A stretch of 64,000 nt of DNA from Rhodococcus oxybenzonivorans (lineage in GTDB: Bacteria > Actinomycetota > Actinomycetes > Mycobacteriales > Mycobacteriaceae): assembly GCF_003130705.1 (NCBI RefSeq), contig NZ_CP021354.1:930001-994000 (forward strand). The letters are read 5' to 3'. Both the position numbers and the translations under genes were made by a program. Positions within the stretch are counted from its first letter, which is position 1. Each line of letters opens with the position of its first letter. Shown piece after piece: positions 48,674 to 56,671 of this stretch. The notes beneath the pieces are model-generated. The model did no database searches, was not told the DNA's origin, and saw only the letters and a program-made list of their open reading frames with translations.

Positions 48674-49597
48674 ATGACCATTGATTTCACGGGCCAGGTC
48701 GCCATCGTCACCGGGGCCGGCGGTGGACTCGGCCGTGCCCACGCCCACGCCCTCGCAGCCCGCGGCGCTCACGTCGTCGTCAACGACATCGGTGGATCCG
48801 CTGACGAAAGCTCCGCCGACAACACTCCGAACACGCCCGCAGACCGGGTCGTCGCCGACATCACCACCCGCGGCGGCTCGGCAATCGCCGACTACGCCGA
48901 CGTCACCGACTATCCCCAGGTCACCGCCATGGTCGACCGGGCCCTCTCCGCATGGGGCCGGGTCGACATCCTCATCAACAACGCCGGAATTCTGCGAGAT
49001 GCCAGCTTCCGCAACGCAAACATCGACGACTTCCGCGCAGTCCTCGACGTCCACCTGATGGGTGGCGTGCACTGCAGTAAAGCCGTATGGCCGCACATGA
49101 TCACCCAAAAGTATGGCCGAATTCTCATGACGACCTCCGCGTCCGGGATCTACGGCAACTTCGGGCAAGCGAACTACGCCGCAGCCAAATCGGCGCTCGT
49201 CGGCCTGATGAACGTGCTCGCGATCGAGGGACAATCCAAGGGCATTCGAGTCAATGCGCTGGCGCCCCTCGCGACGACTTCCATGACCGAATCGATTCTC
49301 GACGTCACGGCCGCCGAACTTCTGACTCCGGATTCGATTACGCCCGGTGCGCTGTTCTTGGTCTCCGAGGATGCACCGACCAAGACGATCCTCGGCGCCG
49401 GCGGTGGAACGTTTGCGGTCAGCCGCATGCTCGAAGCCCACGGCGTCTTCCTCCCCGCGGATGCCAGAACCCCCGAAGACGTTGCCCGTCACTGGCCTCA
49501 GATCAACGACTCGACGGCGCAGTCGGGCACCGACAGCACTGCCGCCCAGATTCAGCACTTCGTCGAATCCGCAATCCGGGCCACACCCGAGAGATGA
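48674..49597 (+). CDS. Short-chain dehydrogenase (MFE-2-like)
   Basis: A 307-residue SDR: TGAGGGLGRAHAHALAARGA at 14-33, NNAGILRDASF near 100, catalytic Ser/Tyr/Lys in TTSASGIYGNFGQANYAAAK (in part). It resembles the dehydrogenase unit of peroxisomal-type multifunctional enzymes acting on 3-hydroxyacyl-CoA. The last 17 coding bases belong to the 578-bp repeat, so its native C-terminus could have been altered by rearrangement. Confidence 0.87.
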   Translation: MTIDFTGQVAIVTGAGGGLGRAHAHALAARGAHVVVNDIGGSADESSADNTPNTPADRVVADITTRGGSAIADYADVTDYPQVTAMVDRALSAWGRVDILINNAGILRDASFRNANIDDFRAVLDVHLMGGVHCSKAVWPHMITQKYGRILMTTSASGIYGNFGQANYAAAKSALVGLMNVLAIEGQSKGIRVNALAPLATTSMTESILDVTAAELLTPDSITPGALFLVSEDAPTKTILGAGGGTFAVSRMLEAHGVFLPADARTPEDVARHWPQINDSTAQSGTDSTAAQIQHFVESAIRATPER

Positions 49598-50158
49598 GAC
49601 TGCTACCCGCAGTGACCAGTCGTACTCAACCTCCGGTTGGTCTGGACAAGTTGCCATTCCGTTTGCTGCTCGAGGCGGTCGAGTTGGGCGGAGTCGAGTC
49701 GGTCGCAGACGAAATTCCAGTGCACCGCCACACGATCGCCGACGGCGAGATCGGGGACGAAGGCTCCCTCGGGCACCGTGTAGTCGGCGGGCACTTCCCG
49801 GTCGGGTCCGAGGAAGAGCTGCCCGTGCTCGAACATCAGCGGTCGTGAACGGACCACTGCCCGGTCTGCCGTGAACCCCACCACCGCGCCCCAGCTGATC
49901 CGGCACGAGTCGAGGATGTGCAGCGGTTGCGGCATCCCCGTGTCGAGTAGCCGCGACCACGGGTAGACGCCCAAGACATGGAAATTGTGTGTCGGAGCCG
50001 CTTCGACGAGGAGCTTCCCGGTCAGGTGTTTCCAGTAGTGTCCCGCTGTCGACGCCAGCCGCCCGAGGAGGGTTGCGCCGAACTGGGCTCGGTCTATGCG
50101 GTCGATCAGGTCGTCGGCCGTCCAGTAGGCGCGGACCACCCGCTCGTCCAGGGGGTCG
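49581..50158 (+). repeat. 578-bp direct repeat, copy 1
   Basis: It is identical to 51857-52434 except for seven mismatches counted by eye, with no gaps (constant offset 2276). It starts inside the SDR gene end and stops at a GGGGTCG microhomology with the aldehyde dehydrogenase tail. Confidence 0.95.
49603..50158 (-). pseudogene. Truncated DUF6390-like gene (C-terminal fragment)
   Basis: This holds the last 184 or so residues of the DUF6390 protein that is complete at 51879-52652. The first 72 codons are missing; the frame instead reads through the antisense of the aldehyde dehydrogenase tail up to 50247. No ribosome site or sensible start is present, so it is most likely a dead copy created by the rearrangement. 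Confidence 0.85.
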
Positions 50159-50226
50159 AGGGTCTGAAGGCCGTCGCAGCCCCCCGCGTGGTCAACCATC
50201 CACCGAAAGGGCAGTGACGGTGACGG
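50152..50226 (+). repeat. 75-bp direct repeat, copy B (aldehyde dehydrogenase tail remnant)
   Basis: It encodes the last 21 residues and stop of the aldehyde dehydrogenase, detached from any upstream gene. It is joined to the DUF6390 fragment through the shared bases GGGGTCG (50152-50158). Confidence 0.92.
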
Positions 50227-50383
50227 CATCCCGCGACAGGAGGTCACAGTCGGCCTTGGGGGTCAACAGACTCTGGGCGGTGGAGAACCCATCGACGTAG
50301 AAGACGTCGGAGTTGGCTGACGGTGAACTTGTAACTGGCGGCCGAGGAAGAAGAAGCCACCGCCGAGCTAGCACTGTTCTGGC
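50227..50383 (+). other. Unassigned segment between the scar and the toxin gene
   Basis: These 157 bases match neither repeat. One leftward frame (Ser/Ala-rich, then QLRRLLRRWVLHR) is open but has no ribosome site. It could be a remnant of a lost gene. Nothing firm can be said. Confidence 0.4.
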
Positions 50384-51040
50384 TCAGGTGGGGGAGAGGA
50401 TGGCGCTGTGGTCGGCGATGATGCGGGCGACGAGGTCGCGGCCGGTCCCGTGGTCGAGGGGCAGGGGTGTGGTGGTCGGGTCGATTGCCAGTTCTGGGTG
50501 AGGTGTGATCGCTGGGTCGGTGGTGAGTATCCAGGCGAGGGTGTCTTCGTTGTGCCGGGGCCGGTAGGCGAGTCCGTCGAGGTCGGGGTCGGCGGTACGA
50601 ATGGCGTTGGCCCACCGCCGGGTTAAGACGTAGTGCCGGGCTTCGCATTTGGTGAGCCACAGGTCGTGGCCAACCGCTGAGAGGTGCGGTCCGTGGAGTG
50701 CGGCGACGGTGAGGGTGCGGGTGACGGTAAGCGCGGTCAGGGTGCGGCCTGCCACTGCGGAGGCGGGCACAATCCGAGCGACGGTGGGATCGAGTGGTAG
50801 GTCCCGGCAGATGGTTTCGGCGATCGCACCGTCGGGGCTATCGGCGATATAGAGGTAGGCGTAGCTGCCGTCGAGAGAGTCGAACCGGCCACCGGCGAGC
50901 TCGTCGGGCTGCGCGGTCGGGTTCGGGGCGTGCGGGGCGCGGTGGCTGCTGTGCACCCGCCACACCACCGTTCCAGTAGTGAGCACGCTCCGATGCGCCG
51001 GCCCGAGTAACCCTCCGGCCGGTGGTTCGATGTTCGGCAT
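50384..51040 (-). CDS. RES-domain toxin
   Basis: A 218-residue RES protein. The family marks are the Arg in VVWRVHSS, GGRFDS, YLYIADSPDGAIAETICRD (Tyr and Glu) and a later Ser-containing end. RES toxins consume NAD+ by glycohydrolysis or phosphorolysis and are held inactive by a partner with an MbcA/Xre-type domain. The ATG overlaps the antitoxin stop (ATGA), the usual antitoxin-first order. Located exactly between two long direct repeats. Confidence 0.83.
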   Translation of the reverse strand: MPNIEPPAGGLLGPAHRSVLTTGTVVWRVHSSHRAPHAPNPTAQPDELAGGRFDSLDGSYAYLYIADSPDGAIAETICRDLPLDPTVARIVPASAVAGRTLTALTVTRTLTVAALHGPHLSAVGHDLWLTKCEARHYVLTRRWANAIRTADPDLDGLAYRPRHNEDTLAWILTTDPAITPHPELAIDPTTTPLPLDHGTGRDLVARIIADHSAILSPT

Positions 51041-51753
51041 CAGTCGGGCAGCACCGCGGCGGCGAGCCGCTCGAGCTTTTGGCCGGACGCGGGGTCCGGG
51101 TCGGCCGCGAGGTCGGCCGGGGTCTGCCCCTCGCGCAGGCGGGTGGAGGGGGTCAGCCACCATGACGCCACCCCCCACGGGTCGGCGGCCGCACCGAGCG
51201 TGGTGTTGACAGACGCGACGGTCTCGCGGACCGACGCCGTGGCCTCGTCGAACTGGAATGCCGGGTACCGGTAGCTGTTGCCGACGGGGAGGGCGACGAC
51301 CTTGCCTGTGGTGCGAAGCCTCGAGGCGACGGTGCGGTCTGATGCCGGTCGGCGTAGGGCGGCGGCGACCTGGCCGGCGGTGAGCATCGGGTGGTCGAGG
51401 ATGTGCCGGCGGGCGGCTTGCTCTATTTCAGCCTGGGCGATGGCGTCGTCGACGAGGTCGGCGCCGATCCGGGCGGCTTGGGTGCGGTCGGTGAGGGTCG
51501 GTGCCATCGCCAGCAGAGCGGTCACCTGATTGCGGACCAGGTGCATCTCGGGGCGTGCGGCGAGTTCGGAGGCGACGACGTCGATGAGTTCGGGGGTCGA
51601 CAGATCCGACAAACGGCGCCGCTCGTCCAGCGACACGGTGGCGTGCGGGCGGTCGTCGGCACGGGTGTAGCGGCCGGTCAAGGTGTCTCGGCGCAGCCGG
51701 TAGCCGGCCACCTTGTGCTGTCGCCTGGGAGAGATCGATCGGTGGGTCGACAT
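51040..51753 (-). CDS. MbcA/ParS/Xre-type antitoxin
   Basis: A 237-residue protein from ATG 51753 (AAGGAG site). It has a middle helix-turn-helix (MLTAGQVAAALRRPASDRTV near 125-144) and a C-terminal toxin-binding-like segment (WWLTPSTRLREGQTPADL). This layout fits antitoxins paired with RES toxins. It probably represses its own promoter at 51754-51856. Confidence 0.78.
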   Translation of the reverse strand: MSTHRSISPRRQHKVAGYRLRRDTLTGRYTRADDRPHATVSLDERRRLSDLSTPELIDVVASELAARPEMHLVRNQVTALLAMAPTLTDRTQAARIGADLVDDAIAQAEIEQAARRHILDHPMLTAGQVAAALRRPASDRTVASRLRTTGKVVALPVGNSYRYPAFQFDEATASVRETVASVNTTLGAAADPWGVASWWLTPSTRLREGQTPADLAADPDPASGQKLERLAAAVLPD

Positions 51754-51856
51754 CCGCACTCCTTGCTACGTTTGCACCGATATATTACACCGTTGCTTCC
51801 GTTGCGGCGAGGAGTGGGGCGCGCGGTTGACCACCGTCCACTCAGTCGGGTCGATG

Positions 51857-52434
51857 CCACACCCGAGAGATGAAACTGCTACCCGCAGTGACCAGTCGTA
51901 CTCAACCTCCGGTTGGTCTGGACAAGTTGCCATTCCGTTTGCTGCTCGAGGCGGTCGAGTTGGGCGGAGTCGAGTCGGTCGCAGACGAAATTCCAGTGCA
52001 CCGCCACACGATCGCCGACGGCGAGATCGGGGACGAAGGCTCCCTCGGGCACCGTGTAGTCGGCGGGCACTTCCCGGTCGGGTCCGAGGAAGAGCTGCCC
52101 GTGCTCGAACATCAGCGGTCGTGAACGGACCACTGCCCGGTCGGCCGTGAACCCCACCACCTCGCCCCAGCTGATCCGGCACGAGTCGAGGATGTGCAGC
52201 GGTTGCGGCATCCCCGTGTCGAGTAGCCGTGACCACGGGTAGACGCCGAAGACATGGAAATTGTGGGTCGGCGCCGCTTCGACGAGGAGCTTCCCGGTCA
52301 GGTGTTTCCAGTAGTGTCCCGCTGTCGACGCCAGCCGCCCGAGGAGGGTTGCGCCGAACTGGGCTCGGTCTATGCGGTCGATCAGGTCGTCGGCCGTCCA
52401 GTAGGCGCGGACCACCCGCTCGTCCAGGGGGTCG
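51857..52434 (+). repeat. 578-bp direct repeat, copy 2
   Basis: Copy 2 lies inside the intact DUF6390 gene and 22 bases past its end. Its first 17 bases (CCACACCCGAGAGATGA) equal the last codons of the SDR gene, although no SDR gene is present here. Confidence 0.95.
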
Positions 52435-52652
52435 GCGATGCCCGCGAGTTCGGCGATCACCTGCTGATACGGCCAGGCGCCGCTGAACTGCCGTGCTATC
52501 GAGAGCACATCGACGTCGGTGGCCAGACCGCACGCGAGCGCCTGCAGTCGCTCGGAACCCGGAGGGCCGCAATACCCGAGCGCATTCGGGGCGTGCGCGT
52601 ATTGCGCGAACAGGCGGTGCCCCGGCAGCACCGAATGTTCGAGCGACACCAT
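51879..52652 (-). CDS. DUF6390 family protein of the hydrogenase cluster
   Basis: A 257-residue protein with LPGHRLFAQYAHAPNALGYCG at the N-terminus (in part), many Trp/His residues and a C-terminal VHWNFVCDRLD. Members occur with actinobacterial hydrogenase genes; no reaction is known. It lies 5 bases after hypD and is the last gene of the maturation operon. Confidence 0.75.
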   Translation of the reverse strand: MVSLEHSVLPGHRLFAQYAHAPNALGYCGPPGSERLQALACGLATDVDVLSIARQFSGAWPYQQVIAELAGIADPLDERVVRAYWTADDLIDRIDRAQFGATLLGRLASTAGHYWKHLTGKLLVEAAPTHNFHVFGVYPWSRLLDTGMPQPLHILDSCRISWGEVVGFTADRAVVRSRPLMFEHGQLFLGPDREVPADYTVPEGAFVPDLAVGDRVAVHWNFVCDRLDSAQLDRLEQQTEWQLVQTNRRLSTTGHCG

Positions 52653-52657
52653 GGCAG

Positions 52658-53785
52658 TCAGGCTCGCTGCCCGAGCAGCTGCGCGGTCTCGCGGTGCAAC
52701 CGGCCGAAGTTGTAGTAGGCGGCGCAGGCGCCCTCAGGGGAGACCATGCAGGTACCGATGGGTGTCTCCGGTGTACAGGCCGTCCCGAACACCTTGCACT
52801 CCCAGGGCTTGATGACACCCTTGAGTACCTCACCGCACTGGCATGCCTTCGGGTCGGCGACGCGGATGCCCGGCATCGAGAACTTCTCCTCGGCGTCGAA
52901 TTCCGCGTAATTCCGGTGCACCTTCAGTGCGCTCTGCGAGATGAACCCGAGACCACGCCACTCGAAATGTGGTCGCAGCTCGAACGTTTCGGCCATCAAT
53001 TTCAGCGCCTGCACGTTGCCCTCCGGGCGCACCACCCGCTTGTACTGATTCTCGATCTCGCAGCGTCCCTCCCGAATCTGCTGGAGCAGCATGTGCACCG
53101 AGGCGAGGATGTCGAGGGGCTCGAAGCCGGCGACGACCATCGGTTTGCCATACACCTCGGATACGAAGCGGTACGGGCGCAGTCCGACCACCGTGGACAC
53201 GTGCCCGGGGCCGAGGAACCCGGACAGCCGCAGGTCCGGCGACTCCAGGATCGCCTTGATGGGCGGAACGATCGTGACGTGGTTGCAGAACACGCTGAAG
53301 TTCGTCACCCCGAGTGCCCGCGCCCGCACCAGGGTCACGGCCGTCGACGGCGCTGTGGTCTCGAAGCCGACCGCGAAAAACACCACCTGCTTGTCCGGAT
53401 TGTCGATGGCGACCTTCAGGGCGTCGAGCGGTGAGTACACGAACCGGACGTCCGCGCCCCGCGCCTTGGCCTCGATGAGATTGCCCTTCGAGCCGGGCAC
53501 GCGCATCATGTCGCCGAAGGTGGTGAAGATGACACCGGGCTGTTCCGCGAGCCACATCGCGTCGTCGACGCGGCCCATGGGGATGACGCACACCGGGCAT
53601 CCGGGCCCGTGCACCAACTCCACCGATTCGGGCAGCAGGTGCTCGATACCGTGACGATAGATCGTGTGGGTGTGGCCGCCACACACTTCCATGAACTTGA
53701 ACTCGTCACCGCGGGCCAGCTCGGTGATGGACTTGACCAGGGCTCGCGCCGCCGCGGGGTCGCGGAATTCGTCGACGAACTTCAT
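52658..53785 (-). CDS. hypD: Hydrogenase maturation protein HypD
   Basis: A 375-residue protein from ATG 53785 (AGAGG site; a GTG three bases earlier is possible). It has MEVCGGHTHT near 35, HGPGCPVCVIP near 64-74, GFETTAPSTA near 140 and the C-terminal cysteine cluster (CQCGEVLKG, then C...C) for a [4Fe-4S] centre. With HypC it carries the iron to which CN- and CO are added when building the [NiFe] site. Confidence 0.95.
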   Translation of the reverse strand: MKFVDEFRDPAAARALVKSITELARGDEFKFMEVCGGHTHTIYRHGIEHLLPESVELVHGPGCPVCVIPMGRVDDAMWLAEQPGVIFTTFGDMMRVPGSKGNLIEAKARGADVRFVYSPLDALKVAIDNPDKQVVFFAVGFETTAPSTAVTLVRARALGVTNFSVFCNHVTIVPPIKAILESPDLRLSGFLGPGHVSTVVGLRPYRFVSEVYGKPMVVAGFEPLDILASVHMLLQQIREGRCEIENQYKRVVRPEGNVQALKLMAETFELRPHFEWRGLGFISQSALKVHRNYAEFDAEEKFSMPGIRVADPKACQCGEVLKGVIKPWECKVFGTACTPETPIGTCMVSPEGACAAYYNFGRLHRETAQLLGQRA

Positions 53786-53801
53786 CACTTACCTCTGACT
53801 C

Positions 53802-54074
53802 TCAGGCGATCTCGGACGAGTTGAACGCGTCGATCTCGTTCACGTAGTCGGCGCCCATCTTCTGCACCTGGTCCAGGGTGAGTTGCGCCTCGATTTCGTC
53901 GATCTTCGCCATTGCGAACCCGACGTGCACGAGCACCCAGTCACCGACCACCAGGTTGTCTTCGGCGAGCAGTCGAACACTGATCGTTCTCTGGACGCCG
54001 TTCACGTCCACCTTGGCCAGATGCTGTTGGGCGTCGACGATGTCGACCACCTGACCGGGTATTCCCAAGCACAT
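53802..54074 (-). CDS. hypC: Hydrogenase maturation chaperone HypC
   Basis: A 90-residue protein starting MCLGIPGQVV, whose Cys2 binds iron for transfer from HypD to the hydrogenase large subunit. VVGDWVLVHVGFAMAKIDE is the second family mark. ATG 54074 has a GGAG site. A second HypC-like domain exists at 55865 as part of a fusion. Confidence 0.95.
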   Translation of the reverse strand: MCLGIPGQVVDIVDAQQHLAKVDVNGVQRTISVRLLAEDNLVVGDWVLVHVGFAMAKIDEIEAQLTLDQVQKMGADYVNEIDAFNSSEIA

Positions 54075-54099
54075 CGGGTTTCTCCTCTCCGGGAGGTTC

Positions 54100-55200
54100 T
54101 CAGCAGATCCGGGGGAGGGGGTCACCGACGAGCATGTCGACGATCCGGCTGCCCCCGAATGATGTTCTCAACGCGACGATTCCTGGGGGTTCCCTCAGAA
54201 TCTCGCCCACGACTGCGGCATTCGCTCCGCGGGGGTGCGCCCGCATCGCCGTCATGGCGGCCTCGGCTTCCTCCGCCGCGACGACGGCCACGAACTTGCC
54301 CTCGTTCGCGACGTACAGGGGGTCGATGCCGAGCATGTCGCAGGCACCGAGCACCTGCGGTTGGATCGGCAGGGTTTCCTCGTCGACGATGACGGCGACC
54401 TGGGCGGCCTTGGCGAGTTCGTTGCAGACGGTTCCGACACCGCCGCGCGTGGCGTCGCGCATCCACCGTGTCGACGGTGCCGCCGCGAGGAGCGCCTCCA
54501 CCACCCCGTTCACCGGCGCGGTGTCCGAGGCGATGTCGGCTTCGATCGCGAGGTCACCCCGCGCCAGCATGACCGCCATCCCGTGTTCCCCGATGGTGCC
54601 GGACAACACCACCTTGTCGCCGGGCCGGACGAGGTCCGGCGACAACCGCCGGCCGTCGGGGATCACACCGACGCCCGCCGTGGAGATGTACACGCCGTCG
54701 GCGGCGCCCTTGCCCACCACCTTGGTGTCGCCGGTGACGATCTGCACTCCGGACAGAATCGCCGCCTCACTCATGTCGGCGACGATCTCCTTCAGCTCCG
54801 CGATGGGAAAGCCTTCCTCGATGACGAATGCCGCCGACAGCCACTGCGGCCGCGCACCCGACACCGCGAGGTCGTTGACCGTGCCATGGACGGCGAGGTG
54901 ACCGATCGATCCACCGGGGAAGCGCCGCGGCTGCACCACGTAGGAGTCGGTGGAGAAGGCGAGCCGCTCACCGGAAGGCAGTGCCAGGGCCGCGGCGTCC
55001 CCGAGCTGTTCCAGTTCTTCGTTGCGGAACGCCTCCACGAAGACGGCATCGACGAGCGCGGCCGACGACTTGCCGCCGGCCCCGTGCGCGAGGGTCACCA
55101 CCTCGTCCAGCAATCGCGGCCGACGCTGACGGAACTTGTCGATGCGTTCGAGGACGCGGTCTTCGCGCTGAGCCGAGGTGGCTGGTTCGGTGGTGCTCAT
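54100..55200 (-). CDS. hypE: Hydrogenase maturation protein HypE
   Basis: A 366-residue AIRS-family ATPase ending in PRIC, the Cys that accepts carbamoyl from HypF and is dehydrated to thiocyanate. AHGAGGKSSAAL near 45 and FSTDSYVV near 82 are typical. Its ATG overlaps the SIS gene stop (ATGA). Confidence 0.95.
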   Translation of the reverse strand: MSTTEPATSAQREDRVLERIDKFRQRRPRLLDEVVTLAHGAGGKSSAALVDAVFVEAFRNEELEQLGDAAALALPSGERLAFSTDSYVVQPRRFPGGSIGHLAVHGTVNDLAVSGARPQWLSAAFVIEEGFPIAELKEIVADMSEAAILSGVQIVTGDTKVVGKGAADGVYISTAGVGVIPDGRRLSPDLVRPGDKVVLSGTIGEHGMAVMLARGDLAIEADIASDTAPVNGVVEALLAAAPSTRWMRDATRGGVGTVCNELAKAAQVAVIVDEETLPIQPQVLGACDMLGIDPLYVANEGKFVAVVAAEEAEAAMTAMRAHPRGANAAVVGEILREPPGIVALRTSFGGSRIVDMLVGDPLPRIC

Positions 55201-55868
55201 GCATACGCTCCCGGTCTCGCGAGATGTTCCTGGGCGACGGACCACAACCGGTAGCCGAGCATCGCGTGGCTCTCCTGAATGCGATGAATGCTCTGCGAGT
55301 GGATGGTGAAGCAATAGTCCAAGTAGTCGGCAACCGCCATCCGCCCGCCTTCGTGTCCCGCGAATCCGATGGTCAGAAGACCTCTGCTCTTCGCCTCGGT
55401 CAGCGCCGTCATCAGATCGTCGGAATTGCCGGAGGTCGACAACGCAATGGCCACGTCCCGATCCCGGGCGTGGGCGATGATCTGCCGCTTGAAGATCAGG
55501 TCGAACCCGACATCGTTGGCCAATGCGGTCACGACGGCCTGGTCGGCGGCGAGGGACCAGGCCGCGACGGGGCGTCCGCGCGCCGGACGACTGAACAGGG
55601 TCGCCAGGGTCGCGGCATCGGTGGAGCTGCCGCCGTTGCCGAACGTGTAGAGGCGGCCACCGCGCCGAAACCTGTCGGCCATCTCGATGCCGGCCGCTGT
55701 CAGGCCTTCGCCGTACTCCTCGAGTGAGGCCCGTTGCAGCCGTGCGCTTTCGGCTGCTTTTCCACGCGCCGAGGCGGCCAGGTCGTCGAGGAGGCTCTTC
55801 GCGTCCGTCTCCTCGGAGTCGATGAACGGGTAGAGAAAATTGGTGCTCTCGGAGTCGTGCGTGGTCAT
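55197..55868 (-). CDS. SIS-domain protein (GmhA-like) in the hydrogenase cluster
   Basis: A 223-residue sugar-isomerase-fold protein: TFGNGGSSTDAATLA near 73, IALSTSGNSDDLMTAL near 140 and GFAGHEGGRM. It looks like sedoheptulose-7-phosphate isomerase GmhA, but no heptose genes are near. Similar genes sit in actinobacterial high-affinity (group 1h) hydrogenase loci. Its role in maturation is unknown. Coupled at both ends by ATGA overlaps. Confidence 0.85.
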   Translation of the reverse strand: MTTHDSESTNFLYPFIDSEETDAKSLLDDLAASARGKAAESARLQRASLEEYGEGLTAAGIEMADRFRRGGRLYTFGNGGSSTDAATLATLFSRPARGRPVAAWSLAADQAVVTALANDVGFDLIFKRQIIAHARDRDVAIALSTSGNSDDLMTALTEAKSRGLLTIGFAGHEGGRMAVADYLDYCFTIHSQSIHRIQESHAMLGYRLWSVAQEHLARPGAYA

Positions 55869-56626
55869 CCTTCCCTCTCCTGCTCTGCTTGGCGGAGCTC
55901 TGTGCCGTCGAGTCGAGTGATCGCTGCTCCCGCATGGACGAGGACCAGGTCGTTCGGCCGCACGTCGGGCAACACGCTGACGTCCACCCATTCCTCACCC
56001 GTGGCGGTGCGCACCAGGGCGGGGCCGAGTGCGTCGGCGGGCTCCAGCACCACTTCGCCGAGACGGCCCTCGTCGCTGCAGGTGACGCAGCCGGTCTGGG
56101 TGCACTCATCGGTGTCGGGCTTCAGCAGCCCCGAGTGCTCGAAACAGACGTGCGTGAGCTCCCACAACAGGTGGTACATCAGGACGAATCGCCCGGTGGC
56201 CGGGACCATCGGGTCGTCGGAATCGACCCACAGGATGTGGTTCGCCGCTCCGGCGGGTGGGCGCGGTCCCGCCCCGATCCACAGGGTTTCGACGCCCCAC
56301 GCGGGGGCGCGGCGCATCGCGTCCACGACGGCAGGTTCGTCGGCCGACGCGACCGCCAGCAGGACGTCCCCGGGCCGGCTCGCCACCCGGGATTGCGCCA
56401 CGGGGTCGGGCTCGACGAGTGCGACCGACGGTAACGCGCGTTTTCCCATGATCACCGGGTGCACGAATTCGACCGCCACGTGGTGGGCGTGCGGCTCCCA
56501 TTGAGGTGAGATGACCCAGAGCGTCGCGCCGTCGTGGAATCTGCGCGCAAGGGCTAGTGATGCGGCGGCAAGGTCTGCCGACAGGTCCGTGTCGACGAGG
56601 TGGCCGCCCGCTTCGGTTGTCGTCAT
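55865..56626 (-). CDS. SIS-like/HypC-like fusion protein
   Basis: A 253-residue protein. Residues 20-160 look like a SIS-type alpha/beta domain (LWVISPQWEPHAHHVA, GDVLLAVASADEPAVVDA). Residues 178-245 are HypC/HupF-like (CVTCSDEGRLGEVV, DVRPNDLVLVHAGAAI), but the leading Met-Cys of HypC is replaced by an internal CxxC. It may be an accessory chaperone paired with the neighbouring SIS protein. Confidence 0.8.
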   Translation of the reverse strand: MTTTEAGGHLVDTDLSADLAAASLALARRFHDGATLWVISPQWEPHAHHVAVEFVHPVIMGKRALPSVALVEPDPVAQSRVASRPGDVLLAVASADEPAVVDAMRRAPAWGVETLWIGAGPRPPAGAANHILWVDSDDPMVPATGRFVLMYHLLWELTHVCFEHSGLLKPDTDECTQTGCVTCSDEGRLGEVVLEPADALGPALVRTATGEEWVDVSVLPDVRPNDLVLVHAGAAITRLDGTELRQAEQEREG

Positions 56627-56671
56627 TGACTTCGCTCCCGTCCCCGGGCCGGTCGGTCGGGGCTACCGACG

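Noticed and set aside
35334..50151. Integrative element using the aldehyde dehydrogenase 3' end as attachment site
   Set aside because: The repeats look like att sites, but there is no integrase, excisionase or transfer gene in the interval; duplication with microhomology explains more of the evidence.
49603..50247. A possible intact gene of 214 codons
   Set aside because: It joins the C-terminal part of the DUF6390 gene to the antisense of the aldehyde dehydrogenase tail, so it is a chimera of a rearrangement.
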